Positions 25,382 through 34,454 of a DNA stretch of 64,000 nucleotides are shown piece by piece. Position numbers and translations under genes: made by a program. The notes under the pieces were generated by a model. That model was not told where the DNA came from and did not search any database. It was given only the letters and a program-made list of their open reading frames with translations. The stretch's first letter is position 1, and the number at the start of each line of letters is the position of its first letter. This DNA comes from Leptolinea sp964397625 (GTDB lineage: Bacteria > Chloroflexota > Anaerolineae > Anaerolineales > Anaerolineaceae): NCBI GenBank assembly GCA_964397625.1, contig CAYNJT010000008.1, positions 1-64,000 on the forward strand. The letters run 5' to 3'.

Positions 25382-25449
25382 ATTTTACGGAATTGACAAT
25401 GCCTGTCAACACGGGTTCGTTTGCAAAAGGGATTTGAACAGCATATAAT
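25382..25449. promoter_or_regulatory. Divergent promoters and TTGACA/TGTCAA inverted repeat
   Basis: Minus strand: TTGACA (25409-25404), 16 bases, TAAAAT (25387-25382), reading into the DUF503 gene. Plus strand: TTGCAA (25421-25426), 17 bases, TATAAT (25444-25449), reading into the PilZ gene. TTGACA (25393-25398) and TGTCAA (25404-25409) form a six-base inverted repeat with five-base spacer over the minus-strand -35. Confidence 0.6.
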
Positions 25450-25481
25450 GCAAAACACCGGTCTTTTTATGGGAGATGATT

Positions 25482-25820
25482 ATGTCAGAAAAACGGAAAT
25501 TTAACCGCATACATCTGATCCATTACCTTCGGTTGTTTGACCGGAAAACCGGTGACCTAATCGGCAATCTGGTTGACCTGACGGCGGAGGGTCTGCAATT
25601 AATCAGCGAGAAGGCCATCGCACCGGGGACAGTATTACACATCCGCATGGAATTTCCGGAGGAAGTGGATGGGGAACGCGAACTCCACCTCAACGCCGAA
25701 GCCGTGTGGTGTGATCACCAACTTGACCCTGATCTCTTCTCGGTTGGCTGCAAACTCATCCCGGTCACCCTTAATAACGTTACAATCATACGCGACCTGA
25801 TCAGCAATTATCAGGATTAA
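25482..25820 (+). CDS. PilZ-domain protein (c-di-GMP receptor)
   Basis: 112 residues from the second ATG (25482), which has GGGAG at the right distance; the first ATG at 25476 touches the SD. A single PilZ domain: the KRKFNRIH arginine segment (RxxxR) and the DLTAEGLQL segment (D/NxSxxG-like, with Thr for Ser). Binding of c-di-GMP is inferred. Stand-alone, at the head of a long plus-strand gene run that later contains a kinase with an MshEN-like domain, which may also sense c-di-GMP. Confidence 0.85.
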   Translation: MSEKRKFNRIHLIHYLRLFDRKTGDLIGNLVDLTAEGLQLISEKAIAPGTVLHIRMEFPEEVDGERELHLNAEAVWCDHQLDPDLFSVGCKLIPVTLNNVTIIRDLISNYQD

Positions 25821-25841
25821 CCCTCGAACGGATTCCCATCG

Positions 25842-26327
25842 ATGACATTTGAGCCTTCCTCTTTCAGCGCATATTTTCAATATCTGATCGGATTTGCCGC
25901 GGCGTTCCTTGCCGCCCTGTGGTTGAGCCTGATCTTCTGGGCATACCGCGATATCCGTTCCCGTACGCGAGACAGCTTTGCCAGAATTCTCGCTGTCCTT
26001 GTTGTGGCTGTTTTAAACATTCCGGGTATTGTGATCTATTTAATCCTTCGACCCGGACGCACTCTGGAGGAGGAATATCAGCGTACCCTGGAAGAAGAAG
26101 CTTTGCTCAAGGCAATAGAAGAGATCAACACCTGTCCCGGTTGCGGGCGGCATACCCGCGAGGACTGGGTGGTTTGCCCAACCTGTCAAACGAAGTTGAA
26201 GAAGAACTGTCCCACCTGCCGCAAGTTGATGGAACTGCCCTGGAATACCTGCCCCTACTGCGGCTCAACCGGCAGCGAAAGCCAACCACCGGCTGGCTCG
26301 GGTTTTGACCAATCGCTTCAGGTATAA
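25842..26327 (+). CDS. Membrane protein with double zinc ribbon
   Basis: 161 residues. Two N-terminal hydrophobic helices (about 10-30 and 45-65), a charged helix, then four CxxC pairs (CPGCGR, CPTCQT, CPTCRK, CPYCGS) forming two zinc ribbons on the cytoplasmic side. This combination occurs in many Chloroflexota and Firmicutes proteins of unknown function. Its last bases overlap the predicted -10 box of the PfkB gene. Confidence 0.8.
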   Translation: MTFEPSSFSAYFQYLIGFAAAFLAALWLSLIFWAYRDIRSRTRDSFARILAVLVVAVLNIPGIVIYLILRPGRTLEEEYQRTLEEEALLKAIEEINTCPGCGRHTREDWVVCPTCQTKLKKNCPTCRKLMELPWNTCPYCGSTGSESQPPAGSGFDQSLQV

Positions 26328-26328
26328 T
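26323..26328 (+). promoter_or_regulatory. -10 box (TATAAT) 6 nt before pfkB-type start; probable leaderless transcript
   Basis: TATAAT, CACGGT, ATG (26335). No SD. The TTGACC at 26305 is only 12 bases upstream, too close to be its -35. Confidence 0.5.
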
Positions 26329-26334
26329 CACGGT

Positions 26335-27201
26335 ATGTTGATTCCCCGCCAAATTCAACCGATCGATTACCTGGCGATCGGCCATGTTACGTGTGATATC
26401 ACTCCTCAAGGTAAAATGCCGGGCGGAACCGTGTTATATTCCGCATTAACAGCACGGGCATTGGGGTTGCGCGTGGGAGTGGTCACATCATGCGCGGAAG
26501 GGTACACGTTCCCTGAAATGGACGGTCTGACGTTTATCGCCTGGCCGGCTGAGTTCACTACAACATTTGAAAATATCTATACTGAAAACGGGCGAATCCA
26601 GATGGTGCACCATACCGCAGATGACATTAACCTGAATGCCATCCCGGAATTATGGCGCGACACGCCCATTGTTCACCTGGCCCCTGTCGCTCATGAAGTT
26701 GACCCGACCCTGTCACGCGCTTTTTCCGACAATATGGTATGCGTCACCCCGCAGGGCTTTATGCGTACCTGGGACGCCTCAGGTCGGGTGCGCGCGTCTG
26801 ATTGGCCGGAAGCCGGCTTCGTACTTGAGAATTGCAGCGCGGCCGTTTTAAGTTTGGAAGACATCGGCGGTGATGAAAGCTATATAGAAGAAATGCTGCG
26901 ATCCATTCGCGTTCTTGCCGTAACTGAAGGCGCAGAAGGCGCCCGGGTGTACTGGAACGGCGACGTGCGCCGCTTCCCTGCGCCTGTTGTGACCGAAGTT
27001 GAATCTACCGGGGCCGGCGACATCTTCGCCGCGTGCTTTTTTACCCGTTACCATCTTACTCGCGATCCCTGGGAGGCAGCCCGGTTTGCCGTGCAACTGG
27101 CTTCGTTCTCGGTGACCCGGCGCGGCATGGATAGCATACCAACGGCACAGGAAATTGACATGACAGGCATAGAAATTCTCAAAGCGGAACAACAACCATG
27201 A
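26335..27201 (+). CDS. PfkB-family carbohydrate/nucleoside kinase
   Basis: 288 residues from ATG 26335. Ribokinase-type fold: N-terminal YLAIGHVTCDI, the GGTVLYSALTARALG substrate motif, and the C-terminal anion-hole/catalytic motif STGAGDIFAA with the catalytic Asp. Phosphorylates a small sugar, nucleoside or inositol-like alcohol; specificity not deducible. Stop overlaps the parA start (ATGA), so it is cotranscribed with the parAB genes. Confidence 0.9.
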   Translation: MLIPRQIQPIDYLAIGHVTCDITPQGKMPGGTVLYSALTARALGLRVGVVTSCAEGYTFPEMDGLTFIAWPAEFTTTFENIYTENGRIQMVHHTADDINLNAIPELWRDTPIVHLAPVAHEVDPTLSRAFSDNMVCVTPQGFMRTWDASGRVRASDWPEAGFVLENCSAAVLSLEDIGGDESYIEEMLRSIRVLAVTEGAEGARVYWNGDVRRFPAPVVTEVESTGAGDIFAACFFTRYHLTRDPWEAARFAVQLASFSVTRRGMDSIPTAQEIDMTGIEILKAEQQP

Positions 27202-27998
27202 CCAGGATATACACATTTGTCAACCAGAAGGGTGGTGTGGGAAAAACCACTTCCGCCATTAACCTGGGCGCTTACCTGGGCTACTACGGGCAGCGCGTTT
27301 TGCTGATCGACCTCGATCCACAGGCTAACGCCACATCATCACTTGGTATTGACAAAAACACCGTCAAAACGGGGACCTATGAAGTGATTATCGGCGCCAC
27401 ACCACCCACGCCGCATATCCTGCATAATCCACGCATCAAGGTATCCTTGCTGCCTTCCTCCCCGGCGTTGGCAGGGGCGGATATTGAACTAATAGACAGC
27501 AAGAATCGCGAAAGCCGCCTGAGGGATGTGGTGACCACGCTCGCAGACCGCTATGATTACATCCTGATCGATTGCCCGCCGTCGCTAAGCCTGCTGACCG
27601 TGAATGGATTGATGGCGGCAAAAGACGGTGTGATCATCCCCGTGCAGTGCGAATATCTGGCATTGGAAGGACTTGGGCAGCTTACACAGACGATCAATCG
27701 GGTAAAGAATTCCCTGTTCTCAGGGTTGATGGTTCGCGGCGTCATCCTGACCATGTATGACGGACGCACACGTCTGGCTATTGATGTGGTCAATGAAGTT
27801 CGCAAACACTTCCCAACCCAGGTTTTTCAATCTGTGATTCCACGTTCCATCCGTTTGGCCGAAGCGCCCTCCTACGGAATCCCGATTTCATTGTACGCGC
27901 CTGAATCCGGCGCGTCTAAAGCGTATTCCGCGCTGGCGCGTGAAATCCTGGGTCAGGACGGAATTTCCATTCCCGAAGTGGTAGAGCAGGAGAAATAG
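27198..27998 (+). CDS. parA: ParA/Soj chromosome-partitioning ATPase
   Basis: 266 residues. Deviant Walker A KGGVGKTT near residues 10-17 (signature Lys present), DLDPQANAT, and DYILIDCPPS Walker B. Chromosomal Soj length and style. Acts on the nucleoid with ParB-parS. The next base after its stop begins parB. No dnaA, gidA or parS-like site was recognised nearby, so the origin is not in this window as far as I can see. Confidence 0.96.
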   Translation: MTRIYTFVNQKGGVGKTTSAINLGAYLGYYGQRVLLIDLDPQANATSSLGIDKNTVKTGTYEVIIGATPPTPHILHNPRIKVSLLPSSPALAGADIELIDSKNRESRLRDVVTTLADRYDYILIDCPPSLSLLTVNGLMAAKDGVIIPVQCEYLALEGLGQLTQTINRVKNSLFSGLMVRGVILTMYDGRTRLAIDVVNEVRKHFPTQVFQSVIPRSIRLAEAPSYGIPISLYAPESGASKAYSALAREILGQDGISIPEVVEQEK

Positions 27999-28844
27999 AT
28001 GGCATACAAAGGCGGTTTGGGTCGTGGACTGGATGCAATCATTCCGACTTCAGAAGAAGTCAGAACTGGAACGGATTCTGTTCCAATTGGCAATATCTTC
28101 CCCAACCCGCGGCAGCCGCGCACCATCATGGCAGAAGAAGGCCTGCAGGAATTAGCTGAATCGATTCGCCAGCATGGCATTTTGCAGCCGCTGATTGTCA
28201 CCCGGGAATCAGACAACCGTTATATCCTGATCGCAGGGGAGCGGCGCTGGCGAGCCGCCCAGATAGCCGGATTGGAAGCGGTGCCGGTGATCCAGCGGGA
28301 AGCCAATGACCGCGACCGCCTGGAACTGGCGTTAATCGAAAATGTCCAACGCGCTGACCTGATGCCGTTGGAAACCGCCGAAGCTTACCGCCAACTGGCG
28401 GAAGAGTTCAACCTCACGCACGATGAAATCGCCGCCAGGGTGGGTAAAAGCCGGGTAGCCGTTACAAATACGTTGCGCCTGCTGAAACTCCCTGAGGGTG
28501 TACAAAACGCCCTCCTGACGGGGGCCATCTCTGAAGGACATGCCCGCGCGTTACTGGGATTGGCCAGCCCGCAAGCGCAGACCGCTGTTCTCCAAATCAT
28601 CATTAAAAATGACCTGAGTGTGCGGCAAACAGAAGAACTGGTTAAGAAGTATGGCGGAGAAAAAGCACCTTCGACCCCCAGGCCGGAAACCCCGGCGGAA
28701 GTAAAAGAAATTGAAGACCGCCTGCGTGAACATCTGGGCACCCGGGTGACCATTAATCATGGGAAAAAAGGCGGAAGCCTGGTTATCTATTACTATTCCA
28801 ACGAAGAGTTGAATACGGTACTTGACACTATTCTGAGAGGTTAA
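27999..28844 (+). CDS. parB: ParB/Spo0J chromosome-partitioning protein
   Basis: 281 residues. N-terminal RGLGRGLDAIIP-like start (GLGRGLDAIIPT), the PNPRQPR box, the CTP-binding GERRWRA motif, the ENVQRADLMPLE segment and an HTH (LTHDEIAARVGKSRVAVTNTLRLLKLP), then a C-terminal dimerisation domain. It loads at parS sites and slides as a CTP clamp. SD from the parA 3' end (GGAGAAATAG). Confidence 0.96.
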   Translation: MAYKGGLGRGLDAIIPTSEEVRTGTDSVPIGNIFPNPRQPRTIMAEEGLQELAESIRQHGILQPLIVTRESDNRYILIAGERRWRAAQIAGLEAVPVIQREANDRDRLELALIENVQRADLMPLETAEAYRQLAEEFNLTHDEIAARVGKSRVAVTNTLRLLKLPEGVQNALLTGAISEGHARALLGLASPQAQTAVLQIIIKNDLSVRQTEELVKKYGGEKAPSTPRPETPAEVKEIEDRLREHLGTRVTINHGKKGGSLVIYYYSNEELNTVLDTILRG

Positions 28845-28883
28845 ATACCTACCTGTGACCGCAGGTGTTTTCCGGTTCATGTT

Positions 28884-29945
28884 ATGACAGGGAATGCCAT
28901 ATCGATCATGATAGAGAATTCGGAAGCTGTATCTGACCAAAACATACCCGAGTTGACCCCCGAGGTGCTGGTCCCTCGCCTGGGGGAGTACCTGATTGAA
29001 TGCGGTCTAATCACGGAAAAACAATTGGCCTGGGCGATTGAGATTCAAACCAATGCGAAGAAGATTGGGAAGAATGAACTTTTAGGGGAGATATTGATCG
29101 GTCAGAAATTGATCACCCGCGCGCAATTGGATCGGGCTATAACCGAACAAATACTGCAATTGCGTGCCGCGCTGCAGAATGCCAATGCCACACTGGAATT
29201 GCGTGTCAAACAACGCACCGAAGAACTGGAAGCGGCGTTAAACCAGCTGGCAGATTTCAATAGAATGAAATCCAACATCGTGGCGAACATTTCCCATGAA
29301 CTGCGCACACCCATGACCCATATTAAAGGGTATCTCGAATTGTTGATCACGTCTGTTCTTGGTCCATTGAACAATGACCAGGCAAACGCTCTGCGTGTTA
29401 TGCAGAAAGCTTCCGATCGCCTGGAAAAGCTGATCGAAGATCTTCTCCTGTTTTCCGAGGCGGATAAAGCGCAAGTGGCCCTAAACTTGCAGCCAACCAG
29501 TATGCACCGCCTGGGTCAAACCCTGGTCAATCGGGCACAGGTCAAAGCGGAAGAGAAACACATTCAGCTCAACCTGGTTTCAGATCCCGCCCTTCCGCCG
29601 GTAAAAGTGGATGAGGAGAAAATCTCCTGGGCAATCGGGCAATTGCTGGACAACGCGATTAAATTCACACCGGCCGACGGAATTGTGGAATTGCGCTGCG
29701 TTGGAGAGGATAAAACGATCCGGGTCATTGTGAAAGACAGCGGTATTGGCATCCCCTCAGATCGCTTTGAAGAGATCTTTGAACCTTTTCACCAACTTGA
29801 CGGTTCGTCCACCCGCAGATATGGCGGGACAGGCCTTGGATTGGCTCTGGTGAGGAAGATCATTGAAGCGCATGGTTCAGTGATTCGGATCAGATCTGAA
29901 ATTGGGAAGGGCAGTGAATTTGAGTTTGATTTGCTGTCGACCTGA
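28884..29945 (+). CDS. Cytoplasmic histidine kinase with N-terminal MshEN/GspE-N-like domain
   Basis: 353 residues; ATG 28908 (residue 9) is an alternative start. No transmembrane segment. Residues 31-95 (LGEYLIECGLITEKQL... LGEILIGQKLITRAQLDRAI) show two copies of the LGxxLxxxGxITxxQL pattern of GspE/MshE N-terminal domains, some of which bind c-di-GMP. A coiled coil (95-125) leads to HisKA with His138 (NISHELRTP) and HATPase (N box LLDNAIKFT, DSGIGIP, GGTGLGLAL). Sits between parB and a second kinase. The single response regulator downstream may serve both. Confidence 0.88.
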   Translation: MTGNAISIMIENSEAVSDQNIPELTPEVLVPRLGEYLIECGLITEKQLAWAIEIQTNAKKIGKNELLGEILIGQKLITRAQLDRAITEQILQLRAALQNANATLELRVKQRTEELEAALNQLADFNRMKSNIVANISHELRTPMTHIKGYLELLITSVLGPLNNDQANALRVMQKASDRLEKLIEDLLLFSEADKAQVALNLQPTSMHRLGQTLVNRAQVKAEEKHIQLNLVSDPALPPVKVDEEKISWAIGQLLDNAIKFTPADGIVELRCVGEDKTIRVIVKDSGIGIPSDRFEEIFEPFHQLDGSSTRRYGGTGLGLALVRKIIEAHGSVIRIRSEIGKGSEFEFDLLST

Positions 29946-29978
29946 TACAGATACCTCGGTGCAGGAGATGTGTTCAGA

Positions 29979-31181
29979 ATGCCTCCAATAACCGAACCCA
30001 TTGAAGAAAATCCAAATCTGTACCTGCTGCGCTCTCTGGGTAAGCTAAATAAACCAGACGAATGGAAAACCGGTCTGGATGATTTCGCCCATCAGGTTCG
30101 CATGGGGCTTATTTATGATCATCTGGTGGTCTACAAGAAGAACGGCGGCGGCAATTTGGAGCCGATTTACGCGCGCGCTGTGGGCCGAGGCCGATCCGCT
30201 GAGGCCGATACGGCATGGGGGGATAGCATTGGGATTCAGGCTATTCAAGACAACCAGCCTGTGTCAACGTTGCCTCAAAAAATTCCAGGATCAGACAGGT
30301 TGGAAATGCCATACGGATTGGCATTACCCCTGTACAATGGTGAAGAACCTCTCGGCGCGGTGGTACTGATCCGCTTTGGGGGGCCGACCTATTCTGCCAT
30401 TGATATCGAGCAGGCGCAGGGTGTTTCTGCCATTTTAGGATTGATCCTCGGAAATTTACAATTACGAAAACAGGTGGAAGACCTGACCAGGCAGCATAAG
30501 ATATCCACGTTACAGGACAATTTCATCTCCACCATCACGCATGAGCTGCGCAGTCCTTTGGGATTTATTAAAGGCTATACCACAACCCTGCTGCGTTCAG
30601 ACACGCAATGGGATGATAAAACCCAAAAAGAATTCTTAAAAATTATTGACACTGAAACGGATCATTTGCATGACCTGATTGACAACCTGCTCGATTCTGC
30701 CCGCCTGCAGAGCAATATGCTTGAAATGACCATGCAGCAGGTGCGGGTTGAAGGTTTGATCAATAATGTCATCGCTCGCAGCACTCTGCATCATCCGGAA
30801 TTAAAAATCCATTTTGACGTATTGTCATCAGTCAAGAAAGTGAACGCGGATCCCCGCCGCATGGAACAGGTATTTGAAAACCTGGTCACCAATACGGCTA
30901 AATACGCGCCGGGCTCCGCATTGTGGATTACATTAAAAGAGGAAGATTCATTTGTCGTAATTCAATTTAAGGATAAAGGACCCGGCATTCCATCTGAATC
31001 ACTCGATAAAATTTTTTGGCGCTTCTATCGCGATCCACAGGCGTCCAAAGAGACACGCGGCAGTGGACTGGGATTGTATATCTGCCATCAAATTATCGAC
31101 GCGCACCATGGGAAAATATTAGTAGAATCAACAGTAGGGGAGGGAACCGTGTTCACCATCACACTTCCCTCTATTGATTAG
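29979..31181 (+). CDS. Cytoplasmic GAF-type histidine kinase
   Basis: About 400 residues; start ATG 29979 or GTG 29970, with AGGAG at 29963. No transmembrane helix. Residues about 30-160 look like a GAF sensor (HLVVYKKNGGG... LALPLYNGEEPLGAVVLIRFG). HisKA with His188 (STITHELRSPLGFIKG) and HATPase (NTAKYAPGS, DKGPGIPSE, GSGLGLYI). Followed by a response regulator after 19 bases. Confidence 0.9.
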   Translation: MPPITEPIEENPNLYLLRSLGKLNKPDEWKTGLDDFAHQVRMGLIYDHLVVYKKNGGGNLEPIYARAVGRGRSAEADTAWGDSIGIQAIQDNQPVSTLPQKIPGSDRLEMPYGLALPLYNGEEPLGAVVLIRFGGPTYSAIDIEQAQGVSAILGLILGNLQLRKQVEDLTRQHKISTLQDNFISTITHELRSPLGFIKGYTTTLLRSDTQWDDKTQKEFLKIIDTETDHLHDLIDNLLDSARLQSNMLEMTMQQVRVEGLINNVIARSTLHHPELKIHFDVLSSVKKVNADPRRMEQVFENLVTNTAKYAPGSALWITLKEEDSFVVIQFKDKGPGIPSESLDKIFWRFYRDPQASKETRGSGLGLYICHQIIDAHHGKILVESTVGEGTVFTITLPSID

Positions 31182-31200
31182 GCAGCGGACGGAGTGAAAT

Positions 31201-31923
31201 ATGCCGGCTAAGATCCTGGTTGTTGATGATGAGAAGCAATATGTCCACCTTCTTCAGGTGAATCTTCAGGCGGAAGGCTATGACGTTATCTTTGCCATGA
31301 ACGGAGAAGACGCGCTTGAGCTGGTATCCTCTCAAAAGCCTGATCTGGTTGTTTTAGACGTAATGATGCCGCGATTAGACGGATTTACCACCTGTGAACG
31401 TATTCGCCAATTCTCAAATGTCCCGGTGATCATGTTGACAGCCAAGGGAGAAGAACAGGATCGTGTTAAAGGATTGAATGTTGGCGCCGATGATTACGTT
31501 ATCAAACCTTTTTCTGCGACCGAGTTGGTGGCGCGCGTTCGCGCCGTTTTAAGACGCGCTCGCAAAGATGACGCATCCATGGGAGACCGTTTCTTCCAAC
31601 ACCTTGATTTAAAGATTGATTTCGCCAGAGCCGAAGTGTGGAAGGGCGAGAAACCGGTATTTCTTTCTGCCACCGAGTACAGGTTGTTGATCCAGTTTGC
31701 CCATCATCTGGGTCAGATTCTGACAGGAGAAGAATTGTTGACAGCCATCTGGGGGCCGTCTTATCGTGATGACAAAGAAATCCTTTGGGTTAGTATTGCC
31801 CGTCTCCGTCAGAAACTGGAGGACAATCCACACAGCCCTTGCCATATTGTTACCCGTTCGGGGCTGGGATATCTGATGCCTGCCGAGGTTTCGGTATCTT
31901 CGGCGAAAGGAAAGAAGGATTAA
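31201..31923 (+). CDS. OmpR-family response regulator
   Basis: 240 residues: receiver domain with DD at 9-10, Asp53 (VLDVMMPRLDG), Thr and KPFSATE lysine, then a winged-helix domain (about 130-230) ending RSGLGYLMP. Directly after two kinases with no other partner in the cluster. The following gene starts on the next base after its stop. Confidence 0.95.
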   Translation: MPAKILVVDDEKQYVHLLQVNLQAEGYDVIFAMNGEDALELVSSQKPDLVVLDVMMPRLDGFTTCERIRQFSNVPVIMLTAKGEEQDRVKGLNVGADDYVIKPFSATELVARVRAVLRRARKDDASMGDRFFQHLDLKIDFARAEVWKGEKPVFLSATEYRLLIQFAHHLGQILTGEELLTAIWGPSYRDDKEILWVSIARLRQKLEDNPHSPCHIVTRSGLGYLMPAEVSVSSAKGKKD

Positions 31924-32223
31924 ATGTATTCCAATTTCGAAGAAAAAGGCAAAATATTTACCCAGGTAGTAACCAAGAAGCCGATCAATGTCACCATTCA
32001 GACCACGAATCAGTTGATTCGTGGGAAGATACACATCAGACCCGAAGACCGGGTCAAGGATGAGCTGAATCGAAAGGACCTGTTCATTGCTGTTACGGAC
32101 GCCATTGTTTTTTCGCCGTCAGGTGAAGCACTTTACCACAGCGGATTCCTATCGGTAAATACCGAACAAATTGTCTGGCTGATGCCCGATGAAGAAGTCA
32201 AACCGGCAAAGGCACTGAAATGA
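31924..32223 (+). CDS. Small conserved protein of unknown function, upstream of cpaF-like gene
   Basis: 99 residues, soluble, beta-rich. Recognisable segments are TTNQLIRGKIHIRPEDRVKDEL and IVFSPSGEALYHSGFLSVN. Resembles a small Chloroflexota family seen beside pilus-ATPase genes (possibly the DUF6812 type; not certain). It begins one base after the regulator stop with AAGGAT upstream and overlaps the next start (ATGA). Confidence 0.65.
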   Translation: MYSNFEEKGKIFTQVVTKKPINVTIQTTNQLIRGKIHIRPEDRVKDELNRKDLFIAVTDAIVFSPSGEALYHSGFLSVNTEQIVWLMPDEEVKPAKALK

Positions 32224-33533
32224 TCCAGTCAGGTGGTTTTTCCCTTAGTCCTACTGATCAGGCAAAATTAAAGAGTTACCTGATCAATTCAATTTCCCGG
32301 GAAATGGAAGCAAGACCGCCATCACCACGGCAGCGTAGGGAAGCCATTCAGCAATACTTGCAGCAGGCATACGAATCCACCCGGCTAAATTTGCCCGATA
32401 CCGTGAAGAATGCCATATTCAAAGAGATCCTCGATGAATTACTCGGATTTGGACCTTTGCAACCGCTCCTGGATGATCCTACCGTGAGCGAAGTCATGGT
32501 TAATGGCCCGAATATGGTCTTTGTGGAACGCAATGGAAAGTTGACACCAACAGATATCCGTTTTGAAAATGACGACGCTGTCCTGCGGATAATAGACAAG
32601 ATCATTCTACCGCTGGGGCGTCACATCGACATTGATAATCCCACCGTAGACGCGCGCCTGCCTGATGGTTCGCGCGTGAATGCGGTCATTCCTCCAGTTG
32701 CCATTGATGGCCCCTCTATAACCATCCGTAAGTTTATGAAAGATAAACTTTCGATGGAACAACTGATCGCCCTCGGATCCATCACCAAAGGTATGGCGGA
32801 TCTATTGCGCGCCTGTGTAATTGCGCGGTTGAATATCATGGTTTCCGGTGGAACCGGTTCGGGGAAAACCACATTTCTCAATATCCTTTCCAGCTTCATT
32901 CCATCCAATGAGCGGATCGTCACCATTGAAGATGCGGCCGAGTTAAAACTCCAACAACCTCATGTTGTTCGATTGGAAACTAAACCTCCAAACATTGAAG
33001 GCTTGCATGCTGTAACCATCCGCGACCTGGTCCGCAACAGCCTGCGAATGCGGCCAGACCGCATCATTGTGGGCGAATGCCGTGGCGGTGAAGCGTTGGA
33101 TATGCTACAGGCTATGAATACCGGCCATGACGGTTCACTGACGACCCTGCATGCCAATACCCCGCGAGATGCCTGCAGCCGTCTGGAAACCATGTGCTTA
33201 ATGTCTGGCATGGACCTGCCCATAAAAGTCTTACGAGAACAAATTGCCGCGGCAATTGACCTGATAGTTCAACAAGCCCGTTTGAAAGATGGTTCACGCA
33301 AGATTACGTCAATTACTGAGGTATCTGGCATGGAAGGTGATACCATCACCATGACAGAAATCTATAAATTTCAACAAACCGGAGTCCAACAAGATGGGAC
33401 CATTATTGGCGAATTACGCCCAACTGGCATACGCCCCGCTTTCAGCCCACGGCTTGAAGCGGCGGGCTTCCGCCTGGGCGCTGAAATCTTCGGCGCCAAT
33501 TTAAACGAGATGTTGGGACCCCGTAGGAGATGA
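32220..33533 (+). CDS. CpaF/TadA-type secretion ATPase
   Basis: 437 residues. N-terminal all-alpha domain with LLDDPTVSEVMVNGPN, Walker A GGTGSGKTT (210-218), Asp box RIVTIEDAAEL, Walker B and His box (RIIVGECRGGEALDMLQAMNTGHDGSLTTLHAN). This ATPase normally powers tight-adherence (Tad) pilus assembly with TadB/TadC membrane partners, but none are in this window. It may work with Tad genes elsewhere or in another process linked to its ParA, kinase and PilZ neighbours. Confidence 0.92.
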   Translation: MIQSGGFSLSPTDQAKLKSYLINSISREMEARPPSPRQRREAIQQYLQQAYESTRLNLPDTVKNAIFKEILDELLGFGPLQPLLDDPTVSEVMVNGPNMVFVERNGKLTPTDIRFENDDAVLRIIDKIILPLGRHIDIDNPTVDARLPDGSRVNAVIPPVAIDGPSITIRKFMKDKLSMEQLIALGSITKGMADLLRACVIARLNIMVSGGTGSGKTTFLNILSSFIPSNERIVTIEDAAELKLQQPHVVRLETKPPNIEGLHAVTIRDLVRNSLRMRPDRIIVGECRGGEALDMLQAMNTGHDGSLTTLHANTPRDACSRLETMCLMSGMDLPIKVLREQIAAAIDLIVQQARLKDGSRKITSITEVSGMEGDTITMTEIYKFQQTGVQQDGTIIGELRPTGIRPAFSPRLEAAGFRLGAEIFGANLNEMLGPRRR

Positions 33534-33536
33534 CCC

Positions 33537-34451
33537 TTGGCCATTAAATCACAAATTAAAACTCTGCGAGCACACAAGGTGGCGGCGTTGATCGTGGATG
33601 CCCGTTTATACGCTCGACGGACCCAGGAAGAAACCTGCGCGCTGCTAGGATGGGATTTATCTCATCTTGAAGATTTGGAGACAGCTGTTATACCGCCATC
33701 ATTACCAGAGCTGGAAGCTCTCGCGGCAATCTATGCCGTGCCGGTTGACCATTTCTTTGGCTCAACCAGCCTTTCTGATGGTATGCCAAAATTGCGTGTG
33801 GAAACCATGCGCCAACGATTGGAATTACGCAATCGTATCCTTGGCGCCATGATCATGCAGGCTCGCACCCGCCGCAATTTTTCCCGCGATGACCTGTCCA
33901 TGGCTACCAACCTGACGATTGAAGAGATCACTGACTATGAACTCGGTCTGGTTCCCATTCCGGTTACTGATTTGGAAGACATTACACATATCCTGCAGAT
34001 CGATGTATTTGACTGGATCGACAGTTATGCCATTCCCACGCGGGATATCAACTTCAAACCATTTAAGATCGCGGACCTGCAGGCACAGAAAGTTACAGCA
34101 ACGGTTGAAGAACCTGACGTTCATGCGTCTCAAACAGTTCAAACAGAAAAAGTTGAGATATCAACAACTCCTGTACCACCACAACCTGCGCCTGTTCTGG
34201 AATCCACACCGGCTACTGCGGAAAAAAACGTACAAAAAACGGAAAGCTCTACACTGCCTGGTTCACCACAACAACAAGGCCACGAACCGGTTGAACTTGA
34301 TTTGTCTGACGTAAACCTGCCTCCTGAACTGGTAGACTTCATTTCCAACCCGGTCAATCGTCAATATTTGTTATTGGCTAACAACCTCAGCCGCATGCCG
34401 GCAGACCAATTGCGGCGAATCGCGGAATCCTTATTGGAGATAACTTTCTAG
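33537..34451 (+). CDS. XRE-type helix-turn-helix protein with two HTH repeats
   Basis: 304 residues from TTG (AGGAG seven bases upstream). Residues about 16-70 and 95-150 both look like Cro/XRE HTH units (RTQEETCALLGWDLSHLEDLE; RNFSRDDLSMATNLTIEEITDYE). A Thr/Pro/Gln-rich linker (about 185-240) follows, then a helical C-terminal domain (ELVDFISNPVNRQYLLLANNLSRM). No membrane segment. Could be a transcription factor or, by analogy with RodZ-like HTH proteins, a cytoskeletal adaptor, but it lacks the RodZ transmembrane helix. Confidence 0.75.
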   Translation: MAIKSQIKTLRAHKVAALIVDARLYARRTQEETCALLGWDLSHLEDLETAVIPPSLPELEALAAIYAVPVDHFFGSTSLSDGMPKLRVETMRQRLELRNRILGAMIMQARTRRNFSRDDLSMATNLTIEEITDYELGLVPIPVTDLEDITHILQIDVFDWIDSYAIPTRDINFKPFKIADLQAQKVTATVEEPDVHASQTVQTEKVEISTTPVPPQPAPVLESTPATAEKNVQKTESSTLPGSPQQQGHEPVELDLSDVNLPPELVDFISNPVNRQYLLLANNLSRMPADQLRRIAESLLEITF

Positions 34452-34454
34452 GGT

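Noticed and set aside
26305..26328. TTGACC plus TATAAT as a standard promoter before the PfkB gene
   Set aside because: The spacing is 12 bases, too short for a sigma70 promoter. Only the -10 box is retained.
28852..28876. Hairpin after parB (ACCTG/CAGGT) as a terminator
   Set aside because: The stem is about five pairs with a weak T tract. The next gene follows in the same direction, so read-through is more likely.
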